Assembly (NCBI GenBank): GCA_015657535.1
Contig: JADHZB010001966.1
Location: 1-64,000, forward strand
DNA: 64,000 nucleotides
Origin: Nephromyces sp. MM_2019
Lineage: Eukaryota > Apicomplexa > Aconoidasida > Nephromycida
Direction of reading: 5' to 3'
Of the stretch, positions 13,033-26,655 are shown piece by piece. The notes below the pieces were generated by a model, which saw only the letters and a list, made by a program, of their open reading frames with translations, searched no databases and had not been told where the DNA came from. A program made the translations under genes and the position numbers. The first letter of the stretch is position 1. Each line of letters opens with the position of its first letter.

Positions 13033-16000
13033 ATGATTTTAAAGCTGTCCTTAATGATCACATTGCTATTATACAACATAAATGATCGAAATTTTATTTT
13101 GGGAATCGACTTGAGTAAAACTCCGTTGAGCCCTTATCTTATTGAGGAAAAAATTAATTCTCAAAAGGTTAGGAACTTGCAAAATCTCAAAGAAAATTTA
13201 TTATACGAGAGGCCAAAATCACAAGATATTTTTAAAGATGCTAAGGATTTCCACGTATCAAAGAAGCCAACCGAAGCTTATAACTCTGGGTTGTACAAAC
13301 AACCAGAAAGTGTAGGGCAATTAACTGCTTATAATGATGTAATTTCAGATCGTAAAAAGTTAACTTTCATAGTACCTAAAGGGAAAACTATGACAGAATC
13401 AATCACATTTTATGCACCAAATACAAATATTGATAAATTAGCACTTCGAACCATAATCGACCCCGATACTATTAAGCAATCTACCCATAGTAATAAAGAT
13501 CCAACAGAAAAAAACACAGAATCCCTCCCAGAAATTCCTTCCACACCACCATATCAGACAAGCACTACAACTAAGGCACCAAATAAGCCACCCTCATCAA
13601 CATTTTCTTACTTTGATAAAGTGCTGTCAAATATTTTTCCTATATATTTCAAAAAGAGTAGTATGAATGAAATTCTAAACTCACAAAGTCAAGCTAAAGA
13701 GCCTAAAAGTTCTGAATATAATAGAAAGTTAAAGGATGATCAAAGGTTATTTACTCCTTTATTAAGTTGGATCAATTCAAGTTGGGAATCTTTAAAATAT
13801 TGGATCCAAAATGGTTTTGCTTATCTAAACACCTCAGCTCTACTTCCTACCTATAAAGAGCCTATTGAGGGGAACTTTACAGATCCAGGTATGTCATATT
13901 TAGTACCAAAACTAAAACATTTAACAATCGTGAACTATTTACCACAGAGATATTTGATACAATAAATGATCAATCGAGAGACGACACTGTAATTTATTCA
14001 AATAGATTATTAATTGGATGGATTTGTAGAGAAAACCAAGAAGACCTCACTCATAACGATGATATAGCTAATTATTTCACTAAAATCCCACATACCAGAG
14101 CAACTAGGAGTTCATCTGACAAGGATCCTGAGATATCCTTGCTTTTCGGTATTGAATCAGAAAATAAAAATGGATCACATAAAACAAACAAAGTTGAAGA
14201 TACTTCCCTACCCTCTCACAAAAGTCCACACAGTGCTATCAGGGCGGAAATTTTAGAGTTCTTTGGAGAGGAAAACATCGTTTCATTCAGGAATATTTAT
14301 ACGAGGAAAAAGCACAAAGCTAATTCTGCAATTAAAAGTGGTCAATTTTGTAGCGTTGACCTTATAATCCTCAAAGAAGACTTGTTTACACCTGAAGACT
14401 TTCTCACTGAAAGCGACTATGATTGTAATCTAGAGGTAGCTCATAAAACACTGAAAACTTTTGTATCCCATTTTTCATGCCCAAAGTATAAAGAAGATAT
14501 TCTATTCATTTTCCCTGATGCTCCCATAAAATCAACCTCCAAAGACAATTTCTTAAGCATGTCTGATAATAAATTAACTGAGAGATTATTGCAATCTAGT
14601 TCTATGGAACCTTTACAATATCAACAATGGTTTCTTAACACTCCTTCTGAACCTTGTACAGGAGCTAACTGTTTTTTAAGTGGACAAAGCAACACCCAAT
14701 CATACGGAATAGATGTATACTCTGCCTGGGAAACATTAAAAGAGGGAGGGCAAAAAGTTCTTGTGGCTATAATAGACACTGGGGTAAATTACCTCCATAA
14801 GGATCTTAAATCATCTATCTGGGTAAATCAAGCAGAGCTTAATGGTATAGCAGGTTACGACGACGATGGAAATGGTTACATTGATGACCTTTATGGATGG
14901 AATTTCATAAATGAGAATAATAATCCCATGGATGACAATGGCCATGGAAGCCATATTGCAGGTACTTTTTACTAAGTTGAATCACCTTATTGCCCAGGGG
15001 GCATGTGCTTTTTAAATACCTTTTTATTAAATAATCTATACACTCTGGTGTAAACGAAAATTCGTATTAGATACTTTTCTTGACACCATAGAATTTTTCA
15101 TTAAAATCTATTAATATAGTTAGTTAGCTTGTTATCAATAAATCCACTTCTATAGGTATTATCGGGGCTAATTCAAACAATAAAGAAGGCGTCGCCGGAA
15201 TTTGCCAAAGTAGCCAGATTATGGCATTGAAGATTTTGGATAGAAATGGTGATGGAGATATATCTTCTGCTGTACCTGCTATTCAATATGCAATAGACAA
15301 TGGAGCTCAAATCATATCTAATTCTTGGGGTGGTTTGGCTAGCTCTTCGCGAAACACAATATTAGGGAAGCTACTTGAAAAAATGGTAGATTATTCTGAT
15401 AGCAGTGTGTTTATTATGGCTTCTGGAAATGATGGCAGGAACATAACTAAAGAACACTTTTATCCAGCTTCAATTAAGCGAGACTGGTCATTAACTGTTG
15501 GTGCTAACAGCAAAGATGGATCCATACCACAGTGGTCTAACTCAGGAGTCCAAAATGTACACCTAACTGCCCCCGGAAATAAAATCACATCAACTTGGAA
15601 AGGATCATCTTACACAATATCTTCAGGTACATCAATGGCAGCACCTATGGCAACTGGTGTTAGTTGTTTGATCCTTAATCAATACCCTAAGCTCAAGCCA
15701 CAACAAGTGGTAGACATTATGATTGAGTCGACAACATCCATGCCATCTCATGCAGAGCAAACCATAACATCAGGACTACTAAATGCTTATAATTCTTTGA
15801 AAATTTCACCCTACTACTTTTTCACCCTTAGTGAGCATGAATTAAGCTTGAGCAAATCTACTAATGGAGTTGTAAACCCTAAGAGCTTTGAAATTACAGT
15901 TGAGTCTGATAATCTCCCTTTAGGAGTTTATCGGGGATTGATTGAGTTTAGCTATCTTCCTGATAGTTATTTAGATCCACCTCTTTTTTTATTTGACTAT

Positions 16001-16081
16001 GGAAACAAGACCACAGCTTACATAGTTGTTGAGATGCACATAGTAGAAGACTACATAACTCCGCAACTATACACAGAATAG
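13033..16081 (+). CDS. Subtilisin-like serine protease (S8, SUB family)
   Basis: Three exons, 13033-13888, 13948-14961 and 15156-16081, give about 931 residues. The 59-nt first intron is needed to join the frames and uses GTATGT...CACAG. The N-terminus has a hydrophobic signal peptide (LSLMITLLLYNI), then a long Ser/Thr/Lys-rich pro-region. The catalytic residues are all present: Asp about 562 in AIIDTG, His about 618 in NGHGSHIAG, oxyanion Asn about 715 in ASGNDG, and Ser about 783 in SGTSMAAPMATG. The sequence around Asp-His, including YDDDGNGYIDDLYGWNFI, is typical of apicomplexan SUB1-type enzymes. These mature in the secretory pathway and process surface or vacuolar proteins during egress and invasion. 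About 100 residues follow the catalytic domain, with no terminal TM helix, so the enzyme looks soluble. Which SUB paralogue this is cannot be settled by eye. Confidence 0.92.
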
Positions 16082-17323
16082 ATCATTAGAATAAACTGTA
16101 ATCGATAAACGTAACCAAGGATTATTAAAATTAAGTATATTATTACATTATACAAAATAGGCGCCAACCTAAAAATGTTGTATCAAAATTTTCTCAGATT
16201 TAACTAGTTTCTTGTTCATAGCATATCATCTTCAATCTGTCGTTTATGTGTATTTATCAATGGATCATTATTTTCAAACTGCTTGTACTTGTAAATTTTT
16301 TATTTTTTAAAAATTTCATTTTTAATAAGGTATCTTTTTAAATTTTTTTATGTTACTTTAAACAATTTAATAGTTTTTAAAACATTTTTCCATAAATCTA
16401 AAAACTTCAATTGCAATTTCATTTCCAGGCGCCAGGAACTGTGGATTTATTAGATTAATACACATTCTGTGTATAATTTATTTCTCACTTTGATATTTAT
16501 TTTGGAATTTTTAAATCATTGTTTATTTGGTGTAGATGAATCAATAAAAGGCTGAAATCCCTGTAATTTAGTATAAAATGTGAACACCCCTGACATGGGC
16601 GATTGTTGGCATTCCAATTTAATAATAAATATTAACATTCAATGGCAATAATGGGGATTCATAAAACTCGTCTATAAAAGAATATGAATAACTTAGTTGT
16701 ATTAATGAAGCAAACTATGCTTCAAAAAATCACAAGCCCCGTGTTTAAAACGAGTGAATATTAGACATAAATTTATTATACTCATAAAAATTTTTTTTGG
16801 ATTGCAGGATTTGGCTAAACTTGAAGAATTCTAAAAGTACTATATGAATACAATTCCTCCAAAAAATAAGCCTCAGCAATTCGAAAGATAGTAAAGTGTG
16901 CAGAATTCATTTCATTTAAATGAAATTAAATTAATTTGTCATCAAGTGAGATAGCTAGCTACGAGCCCTTTTAGAACGGTAAATCAACAGCTCTTTCTCA
17001 GCTTAATAGTTAATTTTTAAGCAGTCAATCTAAGTGGAATGAATTATGTGTTAATAAGACAAATGAGATTATTCCTTATATTTTACATTTCCAAAAATTG
17101 AATAAACAATGAAAAGAAAACTATTAACGACTGATCACTGATCTATAATAATAATCATTGCTTCTACACTCACATATAAATGTAAATTGAGCTGGTCTAC
17201 CTCTGCTCTGAATCTGAAGGTGCTTCAGTGTGTCTTTTCTCCCTTTTTTGAATAAGATTAGACTCACCTCTAATTAATTATTTATATAGCTTTCATAATT
17301 TTATTGTATACAAGTCTGACACA
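16082..17323. other. Intergenic region
   Basis: AT-rich sequence between two plus-strand genes. It should hold the subtilisin 3' end and the NudC promoter. Nothing else was recognised. Confidence 0.45.
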
Positions 17324-19641
17324 ATGCAAGATGAATCTGCCCCACCTATTGAACTTCTCAGAACAGTAAATCTCGGAGGTATGTTTGAAACTGCTATAAA
17401 ATTTATAATTCTACATTAACAATTTCTGAATATTGAAGCTGATTTGTCCTGAATGCTTATCGAATCAATAAGTATTGAACATAAAACAAAAGTTGTGCAT
17501 AATGATTTGAGCTACATTATTCCAAGTTTTTTTAAATGTCTTAATTGAATTTTTAATAGATCTAACTTAGCTCTTAATTTCTAATTTTTTATGTCCATTA
17601 AAAGAATGAACTTAAAACGTTTAATAGAGCAGCTTGGCTAAACATTATATGGAGTAATTCAAATTAAATTGCTTTGAAGTTGACAAATACCTAAATTATT
17701 CAAAAAATTTTAATGAATTACATGGACACTTTTCCTTCAAAGTTAATAAGTATTAATACAATATTACATTTTTCTATGCATGTATATTTATGGTAGTTTT
17801 GTAACGCCAAGCATAATATCAAATAATATATAATCATAGAGCTCTTCATCTTATCATCACTTTTATTAGTTTTATTTGACACTAATCAATTTTAACTTAC
17901 CAAGGAAAGTTATTGCTATGAAGTCCTAAAATATATTTTAAAATTACTTTTTACCCAGAAACAACCTATGAATGGATGCAAACTATAGATGAGGTACATT
18001 TTTATACAAGACTACCAAAATGTTACACTTCTAAGCATATGGATATAAAAATTGAGCCTCATTATTTAAATGTTGGAGATAAATCAAAAAACACATTTTT
18101 TGAGGTACCAAACCAAAGCTTATCACTAATATAAAAAACTTTATCAGCACGATCTTGTCATGTAAATAGATATATAAGACTTTAAAAATAATTCTATTGT
18201 CCGAAGTACTTAATTTAGAAATCAATTATAACAACTAAAATAATTATAAATATTTAGAAAACAGAATTTACAAAAATCTTTAGACACTAATAGCTCTAAT
18301 GCAACAATTACTCCCTTTACATCTATATTGGGAATAGATTGCTGATTCAAAATATAATTTGTATTGATAGCTTTAAGTAGCTATAAAAGCTTAGGAATTG
18401 AGTTCAATTCATTCATATCAACATTAGAAATTCAAATAACTTCTCCAACTCTCATTGATACAACCTCAAATTTTATTAACTAGCTACAAATCGCTTATTA
18501 TAACATAATTCTCTCATCTCGTAGGGAAAACTTTTTTCAGTTATTGATAAGGAGAACAGCTTTTGGATGATAGGTATGGTAATTTTGAAATAAATTAATT
18601 GTAACGCCTGTACTTATTTTTTGAAATAGAGGATGGCACCCTTCATATTCTTTTGAGTAAGGTGAAACGCGCGGAGATATGGGCAAGCCCCATAATTGGA
18701 CATGACACTCTGGATCCAATTACGCATGTTAGGCAGAAATTAAATATAGAATATATAAGCATTGCCAAGATTTTCTAAATAGGCATATTACGATCAGGAA
18801 TTTAATAAACTATATTTTTAGCTACCTTCTGATTAGGCAAATTGTTTTATAAAATTTTTCCTAGCATCAATTTGATTACATAAAATTTAGCCTAATCACA
18901 CTCAATTTAGAATGAAGTGATACTGACAAAAATCAAAGTAATAGGCTCCTCTTGGTTTAAGAAACTGAGCTTCTTATGTCTCCAAGAGAGCCATTTAACG
19001 AATTATTAGCAGAGTAATATTCTTTGAAGCTTTAGGATAAGCCTATTATATTCATTTTTAAAATTATCGGTTTTAAATCTACAACAAAATAAGATTAGTA
19101 TGCAATTTTATTATGGGTAGTTTTCAAAATTATTAAATTAGTTTCATAAAATCCATCTTGCACTAAATAATTAAACAACATCGTTTAATCTTGTTTTGAA
19201 CTTCTTCCTTATGTTATATACCAGGAAAAAATCAAGAAGCGCATTATGCTAGAAAGATTCCAAAGTGAGGTATGGAGAGACTTCAGTAACATTTTTAATG
19301 TTTTCAACAAAATTAAATTTAGCTATTAAGATGGTTTAAAATACATGATCAGTAACCAAAATTATCTTAATTATTATTTAATTAGATATGAGCTAAAATA
19401 TAATTCAATTATTTTCACAGCACCCAGGTTTTGATTTCTCTGGAGCACAATTTTCGGGTGATGGACTAGATATAAAGATTAGCTTAATTTAATGCATTTG
19501 AACAGGGTTTTTTAGAGAAGCAACGCTTAGAATATTACTTTTTTAATTTAAGCAATCAATATCTCTACAACTTATGTTTTTTCAGGTCAGGCCCCAGATC
19601 CTAGATCCTTTCTAGGTGGAGTCTCTTATGATTCACTTTAA
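17324..19641 (+). CDS. NudC/CS-domain protein (NUDCD2-like)
   Basis: Seven exons (17324-17378, 17959-18104, 18525-18573, 18630-18727, 19225-19269, 19421-19457, 19586-19641) splice in exact phase to about 161 residues, close to NUDCD2 in length. The CS (p23-like) domain starts with YEWMQTIDEVHFYTRLPK and runs through GKLFSVIDKENSFWMIEDG and a final beta-strand. The C-terminal helix reads RIMLERFQSEHPGFDFSGAQ, a signature of NUDCD2 proteins. Family members are cytosolic HSP90 co-chaperones linked to dynein/LIS1 and to folding of beta-propeller clients. Because no exon exceeds 150 bp, the gene is easily missed by ORF calling. Confidence 0.88.
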
Positions 19642-20626
19642 AAAATTTCTTCCATAAGCCCCAAGGAAATTAATTTATTTTCAGCCTAACCACCAATAAC
19701 ATGCAATCACTAAATAAATTATTGTGTTGCGATAAAATTGCAAGTAATAGGGTTCAAATTTAGGTTTGTGATTATTTTCGATAAAATTTAATTCACTAAG
19801 AATAATATAATCTTAAAAACCTCGAAGAATATTTTCAACCTATTTAGTAAATCTTGTTCTAAGGGGTTATTTAAATAGAAAACATACATTGATTTAATAT
19901 ATTGTAATAATCCAAAAACACCTTGATTTTTTATATAATTGTTAAATTCTTTTTCAATAAAATGGAAATTGACTATTTATATACACTGAAAATTAAGTTT
20001 ATCGAACACAACAAGAGTTCTTAAATTTTAGAATACTTCAAACCTGAATTATCTAAATGAGCCAATATCATTTACTCTTGAAATTGATATCCAAATATTA
20101 ATAAATTTTATATTTTGATTTTAAATCTGTTATTAAACTCAAAATGGTAAACTTTTTCGAAAAAGTTTTTAATTCAATTGAAGTTGAGTGTGTATTTATA
20201 ATGTAAATTGAAAGATACAGGCAAATGTTTTGGTATGTTAAATATTATAGATTAAAATCATAAGGTGACAGGAGGATCACTGATTTCAATAGGGTCTACC
20301 ACACCTATTTTAAGAGTTTATTCGAAAATATAAAAAAGATAAGTTCTTCAAAGCAAATAAATTATCGATTCATATATTTGTAAATATACACAGTATATGA
20401 ATAGAATATTCTGATGATGATTCACATACAAGTGATAATTGATATAAAAGTGTTTTTAACAAAAATTGATTGAGTTCACGAGGTAATAAGTAGCTAAATA
20501 GTTTGGTAAGTACAAGAAAAACATTAAAATTAAATAGTCTGCAGGCTCAAATAAAGAAATTTTCAATAAATAAGCATGTGTAAAGAATTTTGTTTTGAAA
20601 ACCAGACAAATGAAGGAATTATTAAC
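19642..20626. other. Convergent intergenic spacer
   Basis: AT-rich spacer between two gene 3' ends. No coding signal or repeat was noted. Confidence 0.45.
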
Positions 20627-23600
20627 TTATGACATACCAAGATCTAAGCCAAGTGATTCAGTTACGTTTTTGGTGAAGAAAAACGTTCCACAAAAAAGAA
20701 GAATACTTTGCTCTTTTGCAGCTTGAAGGAGTATGAGATGGACTAACCTTTCAAAATTATCTAAAACAATATTTTGCATAATCAATATAAATTGTTGTCA
20801 TAGAATTTTTCATATGTTATTTATACACATAATCATTTAAACAAATTAATAGCCTTGCAATTTACGAGGAATCTCTAAGTTTATAAATATTCAAATCTAT
20901 AAGTATCTCATAGACTCTAGAGGCTTTTAAAGTCATAAGGAAAAAATATCGTTATAACAAAAAATTTTTAAAACGTAGAGAAATCTTATAGGTCACAATC
21001 AATTTTAATACCTGATTTATATATTTCCTCTTTATTGGTGATATTTGATTGGACTTGGGAAAATGAGTTTGTAAGAAACTCCATACCACTTGTAAAAGCT
21101 TCTTTCACACTAGCAAAATAATTATATAAACAATGGCTAAATGAAAAGAATCTAAAAATATCTTATAAGAGAAATATCAATCACAAATATGAAGTTAAAA
21201 TCTATTCTGAATCTATAAAAACTGAGTATATTTATCAAGCACGTAAATGTAATAAAATGTACATAAATAGGTAAAGGATCCAAGTATTATTAATGAAATT
21301 TTTAAGTTACTCGCTATTTTGAAGTATAGGAAGCTCTTTGAAAAAAGTTTCATAATCCTTTAATCTCATATGATTACAGGTTAGGAAGTGGATACCCTGA
21401 AAAATAATATGTATTTAAAAATGTGAACGAGTTAGCTAGTATGATAATTGAAGAATAAACAGTAACTCAAGCCAATATAATTCCAAAGTATATAAAGATA
21501 TATGGGATTGTGACTCGAATCAATAATATATAAATTCAAGGATGTAAAACTACAAATTGATAAAGTTATATGCTATAATATTTATCTGTGTGTTTCCAAT
21601 TAATTATTAATGATTTTAAGATCAATATAATTGCATGTTATCATGTACGCATTGTATTTATAATATATATGTCAAATATAGTATATCTACACAAATGGTA
21701 TAAATATAAAGTTTGGAAACCAATTCAGAATTAAGATTTGTAGATGTTTCTATATTTTTGCAAGGGATTTACGCTTATAGTAGAAAATTTTGTCTATGTA
21801 AAATAAAAACATGCATATCTAGTAAATTATAAAGTACTGTTGCAGGGTGGTTAAAAAATTAAAAAGAAATCTTATAATCATCGATTAATACTAAAATATC
21901 TTATGAACTATTAAGGTAAAATGAAATCACATACTGTGTTACTCACCATAAGCCTATTGTTTTCTGGAAATGAGAAATAATTCAAAAGAGGTAGGAATAA
22001 ATCAAGAGTTCTATTTTGAGATTGAGAAACACATATACGTATTGGATATCCAGGAAAACGGTGACCAATGTCCTAAAAAAATAAAATTTTGTATATAATC
22101 GCATAAAAGGATTAATTTATTTTATAATTCTAATTATATAAAAGGTATTAATAGGCTCAGATTTTGCCATTGCAAAGAAATGTCGATTGACAAGCTCTAT
22201 TTCTATAATAAGCTAAAAATTAATAGACTTGCTAAAATCTTTGTTTTATAAAAAGTACAAGAAATTCTCAAAACACCCAATTACCTGACAGAGTCGTTCT
22301 AGGGCAGTTTCATTATGACCCACATCTATTATAATTTGAAAGGGTAATGTTGAAGGGCTTAGAAAGGATGGAAATTTTTTTAAGCAATATTTTAATGATT
22401 GTGTAATCTCGGAATTTGAAAGAAGATGAAAACGAAGGGGTGGCTTGGCCATCAAGCCATTATTTAAAAGTGAATTTGGCATCTCTATGTTAAGGGCCTT
22501 TTCTATAGTCATCCTAAGAGTTTAAATGATTTTAAAATTCAGATTTATGAGTTGAGGGCTGTATATACAAAAATAAATCCAGATACCAAGAAAAATTGAC
22601 AAGGTGCTTGTGTGAAACATGTAAGCTAAGTATTTGTGTAATAATTACTAAGAGAAGATAAATGTTAATTTGGTATAGGAAAAATTTGTATAAAATTTGA
22701 GTTTTAAGCTCTTAAATTCAAAAAGTTTTAAGTCATAGAAAATATTCATCGTGAAATATAATTGGCATATAACTAACTGGCTTATTTTTTGATTTTCTTC
22801 GTCAAATGTTAGCCCACGTGGGTCAGATTGAACTTGGTATATTGGACAGTTCAAATCCTTCGCCTTTTTAAAAATAGCAGGAAATTGTGTAACAGTTGGT
22901 CCTAAAATGACAGGGCAGCCTTCCTTAAAAATACCCGACTTTTCAATTGCTATTTCTTCCAAAGTGTTACCCAAAACAGGAATGTGATCATTTCCTATAA
23001 ATTTATTTGGGAATTAAAAACGAATATGGAACCATGTTATATTTCTTATTTGCTAATAAATGTGAAAATGTTCTGATAAAACTGTTGAAGTTAAGTTATT
23101 TAATACAACATTGGACATATTCATCTATTAGTAGTTTAGGTTGGTTATTCAGTGTACTTTTATCACCTATAGAAGTGATGACAGTAGCTCTTGGAGATTC
23201 AATTATGTTTGTTGCATCTAAACGTCCGCCGATACCGACTTCAATAATTGCCCAGTCAACCTTATTTTTGGAAAAATAATTGAAAGCAATTTGAGTGCAT
23301 ACCTAAATACACAAAAACATAATTTTATGAAAGACAAAAATCTTAGTTTTAATAAAAACAATAACTAAGTGAAATTAATTATTTGCAATTCGTTAAGCTC
23401 AAATTGTGTTTCGCTGTGTCATGTAAATATAAGTTCATATTGTGAAAGTAAAGTAATGAAATCAATGGATATAGGGAAAAAAGATTGAATAAAAGTGATA
23501 AAGGGTAATGTTATCGCATTTAGTAAATAGTTTTAATGGCAATTATAGAAAAAAAGAAGTAGAATAGTGGAAATTCCATTTAAATATTATGTTCGAATTA

Positions 23601-24846
23601 AAAATAAGAATTATTTTATATCTGATACAAATTTTAAGTTATATAAAATGCTACAAAACGAATCGGTATATATAACGTTTCGTATAGGTAAGAATGTGTC
23701 AGTAAAAATACAATTATTGAAGCTTATAGTTAGGATAATGTAAACAAAAGAGTTACAATAATAACAACTAATTATATTGTGTATTTACTATTTTTTTGCC
23801 AATCAAGCTCGGTTGTTATAGAATAATTATCCTATTGAGCTGTTTATCAAAGTTTTGTTATTCTTAAAATCTAGTATTACCTCAAAAAATGTTGGCTCTA
23901 TTTTATGAACTGCGGCAATGTTAAAAACTTCTTGTATTTGATCAATCAACTCTTGCTCATCAATCATTGTATTACCAATTAAAAAGCGCTCACGAAATGA
24001 GAGTATGTGCGGTGAAGTGAAAGAGCCTACCTTGTAACCTAGAATATTAATGTTTCATAAAAAATTAATAATTTGGAAAAGTGTGTATAAATGAATTTTT
24101 TGTAAAGTAGGCTTCAATCAAATTATAATCGTATGATATTTCAATTTATGCTCGAATTCAATCGAAAACTATTTGGAAGGACACTAATTTTAAATAAATA
24201 AATTAATTGAATTAAGCTTATAATTGACAGTAATAAAAGTTAGTCAGTGAAGTTCATTATTTATATTCTCTAGTTAGCTCTATATGATGGGATTTAAAGA
24301 TAGGAATATAGAAAGAATTAAACTTTGAAATACTGAGTAATCTGGAAAAAAAGACATAATAACTAAAATCTAGGTAGTAGTCTTAGGTCGTACTTAATGA
24401 ACGAGTACTTTTTTACTATGGAAAGCAAAGTTAAGTGTAACAGCACAGTTTTCAGCTACGATACAAAGCAATTCAAGCACTCAAAAATATAGAAATTAAC
24501 ATCTCAAATTTCGGCTCAATTCCATACCTAGGAGTTGTAAGCATTTTGCTAGCTTAGTAACAACTGAGCCTTTCCCATTAGTACCAGTCACATGGATAAT
24601 ATTATAGTCTTTATGTGGGTTGTTGAAATGTGCGGCCAATTGGAGGCTATTAGAGAGATCTAATTTACCTCTCTTAAAACGATTGAGTTGTTCAAGGGTA
24701 TGGATATATGAGTGGGTAGAACGTGAAGAGCTCATTAAGGGCCAAATTGATAAGGAAAGTGTCATTAGTCGGTTATTAGATGTAATTGAAAATTTAGATG
24801 AAGCTCCATAAATAAGTTTCTTGTAAGTATTAAATTGTCTAAACAT
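20627..24846 (-). CDS. folC: Folylpolyglutamate synthase / dihydrofolate synthase (FolC family)
   Basis: About ten exons, including 24528-24846, 23881-24038, 23167-23302, 22778-22994 and 22285-22513, then shorter ones near 22140-22212, 21955-22072, 21310-21396, 21012-21112 and 20627-20755. The enzyme adds glutamate to dihydropteroate or folates using ATP. The P-loop reads HVTGTNGKGSV. The next exon has VGSFTSPHILSFRERF, followed by DWAIIEVGIGGRLDATN and an IGNDHIPVLGNTLEEIA metal/ATP motif with IEKSGIFK. The C-terminal Mur-ligase-type domain starts at IIDVGHNETALERL, where most homologues have DGAHNP, and is divergent. The protein ends with LLFCGTFFFTKNV. In apicomplexans one bifunctional enzyme usually does both reactions. 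The 48 to 50 residue N-terminal leader could be a targeting sequence. The later exon borders are less certain than the first five. Confidence 0.88.
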
Positions 24847-26655
24847 CCTGCCAGTATATGGAAGCTTTAGATTAGGATAAAACTTCCTATTCTTGGTAAC
24901 TCACTTGTCAGATGGTTTTAATTATGGTGTATTGGATGTGTAGTAATAGGTAGATTTACAAAGATGTTAAAGGTCATAGCCTTTTTAATAGACAAGAATC
25001 ATCGTTTTTCCAATTATATATATATATAACCATAAAATTAAATAAACGAGGTGCTTATCCCCTTGAATTTGATTAAATCTATATTAGAGTAATATAATAT
25101 AATGAAGTAGCACTTGGTAGATAGTGTTGAGGTATGGGAATACTTGTATGTCATTTTTCTAGCTTTATTGTTTGTTTTATCTTTATGTATATAATAAACA
25201 ATGTAAATCAAGCTTTTGGCTCCATTAATATTTTATTAAATTCTTATTTTAAATAATTATTTAGTAAATCAAAAACACACAAAACCTCATTTCAATTCTA
25301 TCTTATCAAGTTTTTTATATCCTTCTATAAGGTATAATAAATAGAGCTCTGATTGAACAGAAAAGAGCATATCGCAAATAGACTCAATATCCACAAGAGA
25401 AATTTCACATATGTAACCAAATATTTTCTAATTTTTGTTGGATTTTAAGCTTTGAGGGTGTAACAATTTAAGATTAAGTCTCAAAATGAAAAATTTGCGA
25501 TTCATTTGAGTCTGTTAAATTAGCACATTTGCACAATCTTGAAAGTCTTTAAAGAAAGAGGATAGCAATGGTTGTAATTAATTAAATTCAACTCAAATTA
25601 TGATAATTATAAAGAGTTACAAAAATTAAATTTTACTGCAAAAATTAAGCACGAAAATAAAGGTAAAATCCGCATACTAAGTGTTGTGTGTACATATTAT
25701 AATCCTTAAGTACTGTTGAGAATGTATCAAGCAGTTTCCAATTTTCAATAATTAATAAATACTAGAATTAGATTTTAAACCCTTTATATGTATCAACCAA
25801 TATACAGTGAAACTAAACAATTGTTTCATTTCACGAGATTTATTATTCAACAGCCAAATTTTTTCTAAAAAAAGCCTAAATTATTCAGGCACTGGGGAAA
25901 ATTAGTCTCTAGAGAAATAAACATTATTACCAATGAAATCATTTATCGTATCTTTTATTATACTTTTAAAAGTTAGGGCCCCTTATTCTCAAATAGGTCT
26001 TTTCTAGCCTGTTAGTGTTGCCATTAAAAATCGCTTCAAAGAGTAGCCTAATTATGTTATTACAACGAATTAACACAATTGTATAAAGATCAAGTGTCCT
26101 AATTTCCATTAGGTGTTTCAATGTTTAATTCAAAAGATTAGTGGTGCAGCAGCACTTTATTGTGGAATATTCATTGTACTAATAATTCCAGGCATACGGT
26201 CAGTCAGGCTGAGTAACATTGATTAATTTTAAAAAACCTATTCATACAGGACCACAGGTAAAAGCAGCAAGCACTAATTAGACCTAGACAAATAATTAAC
26301 CTCCATATAGCTTAACTAATTTCACCATTACCACGGGTAAACTGAATTTTAGGTTAGTGAGACTAGTGTGGGATAGTTTTCTTTACGTAAGTTTAAACAA
26401 GTGTTCATGACAATTAACCCATAACTTTACATTTTACAATCATTAGATAACCAATAAGAGACACTTTTTATTCGTAAACATCCAAATTTTTAGTAATTAA
26501 TATACTTATAGCTTTTTTTTAGGACTATAACTGAAACCATAAATATTCTTCCATCATATTAGAAGGAAGGTGAATTAAAAATTCGAGGCCCACTTACTAC
26601 ATTCTCTCAATCATTTAATTTTACTGCTCACAAATCATAACACAACTACCTAAAA
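24847..26655. other. Divergent intergenic region
   Basis: Spacer between divergent genes, expected to hold both promoters. A (TA)n run lies at about 25017-25028. No exon was recognised. Confidence 0.45.

Noticed and set aside
13889..13903. 15-nt GTATGT...TTTAG intron in the subtilisin gene
   Set aside because: Removing 15 nt leaves the downstream stop in frame. The 59-nt intron with the same donor joins the frames properly.
24620..24811. 63-codon plus-strand ORF
   Set aside because: Shadow of the P-loop exon of FolC.
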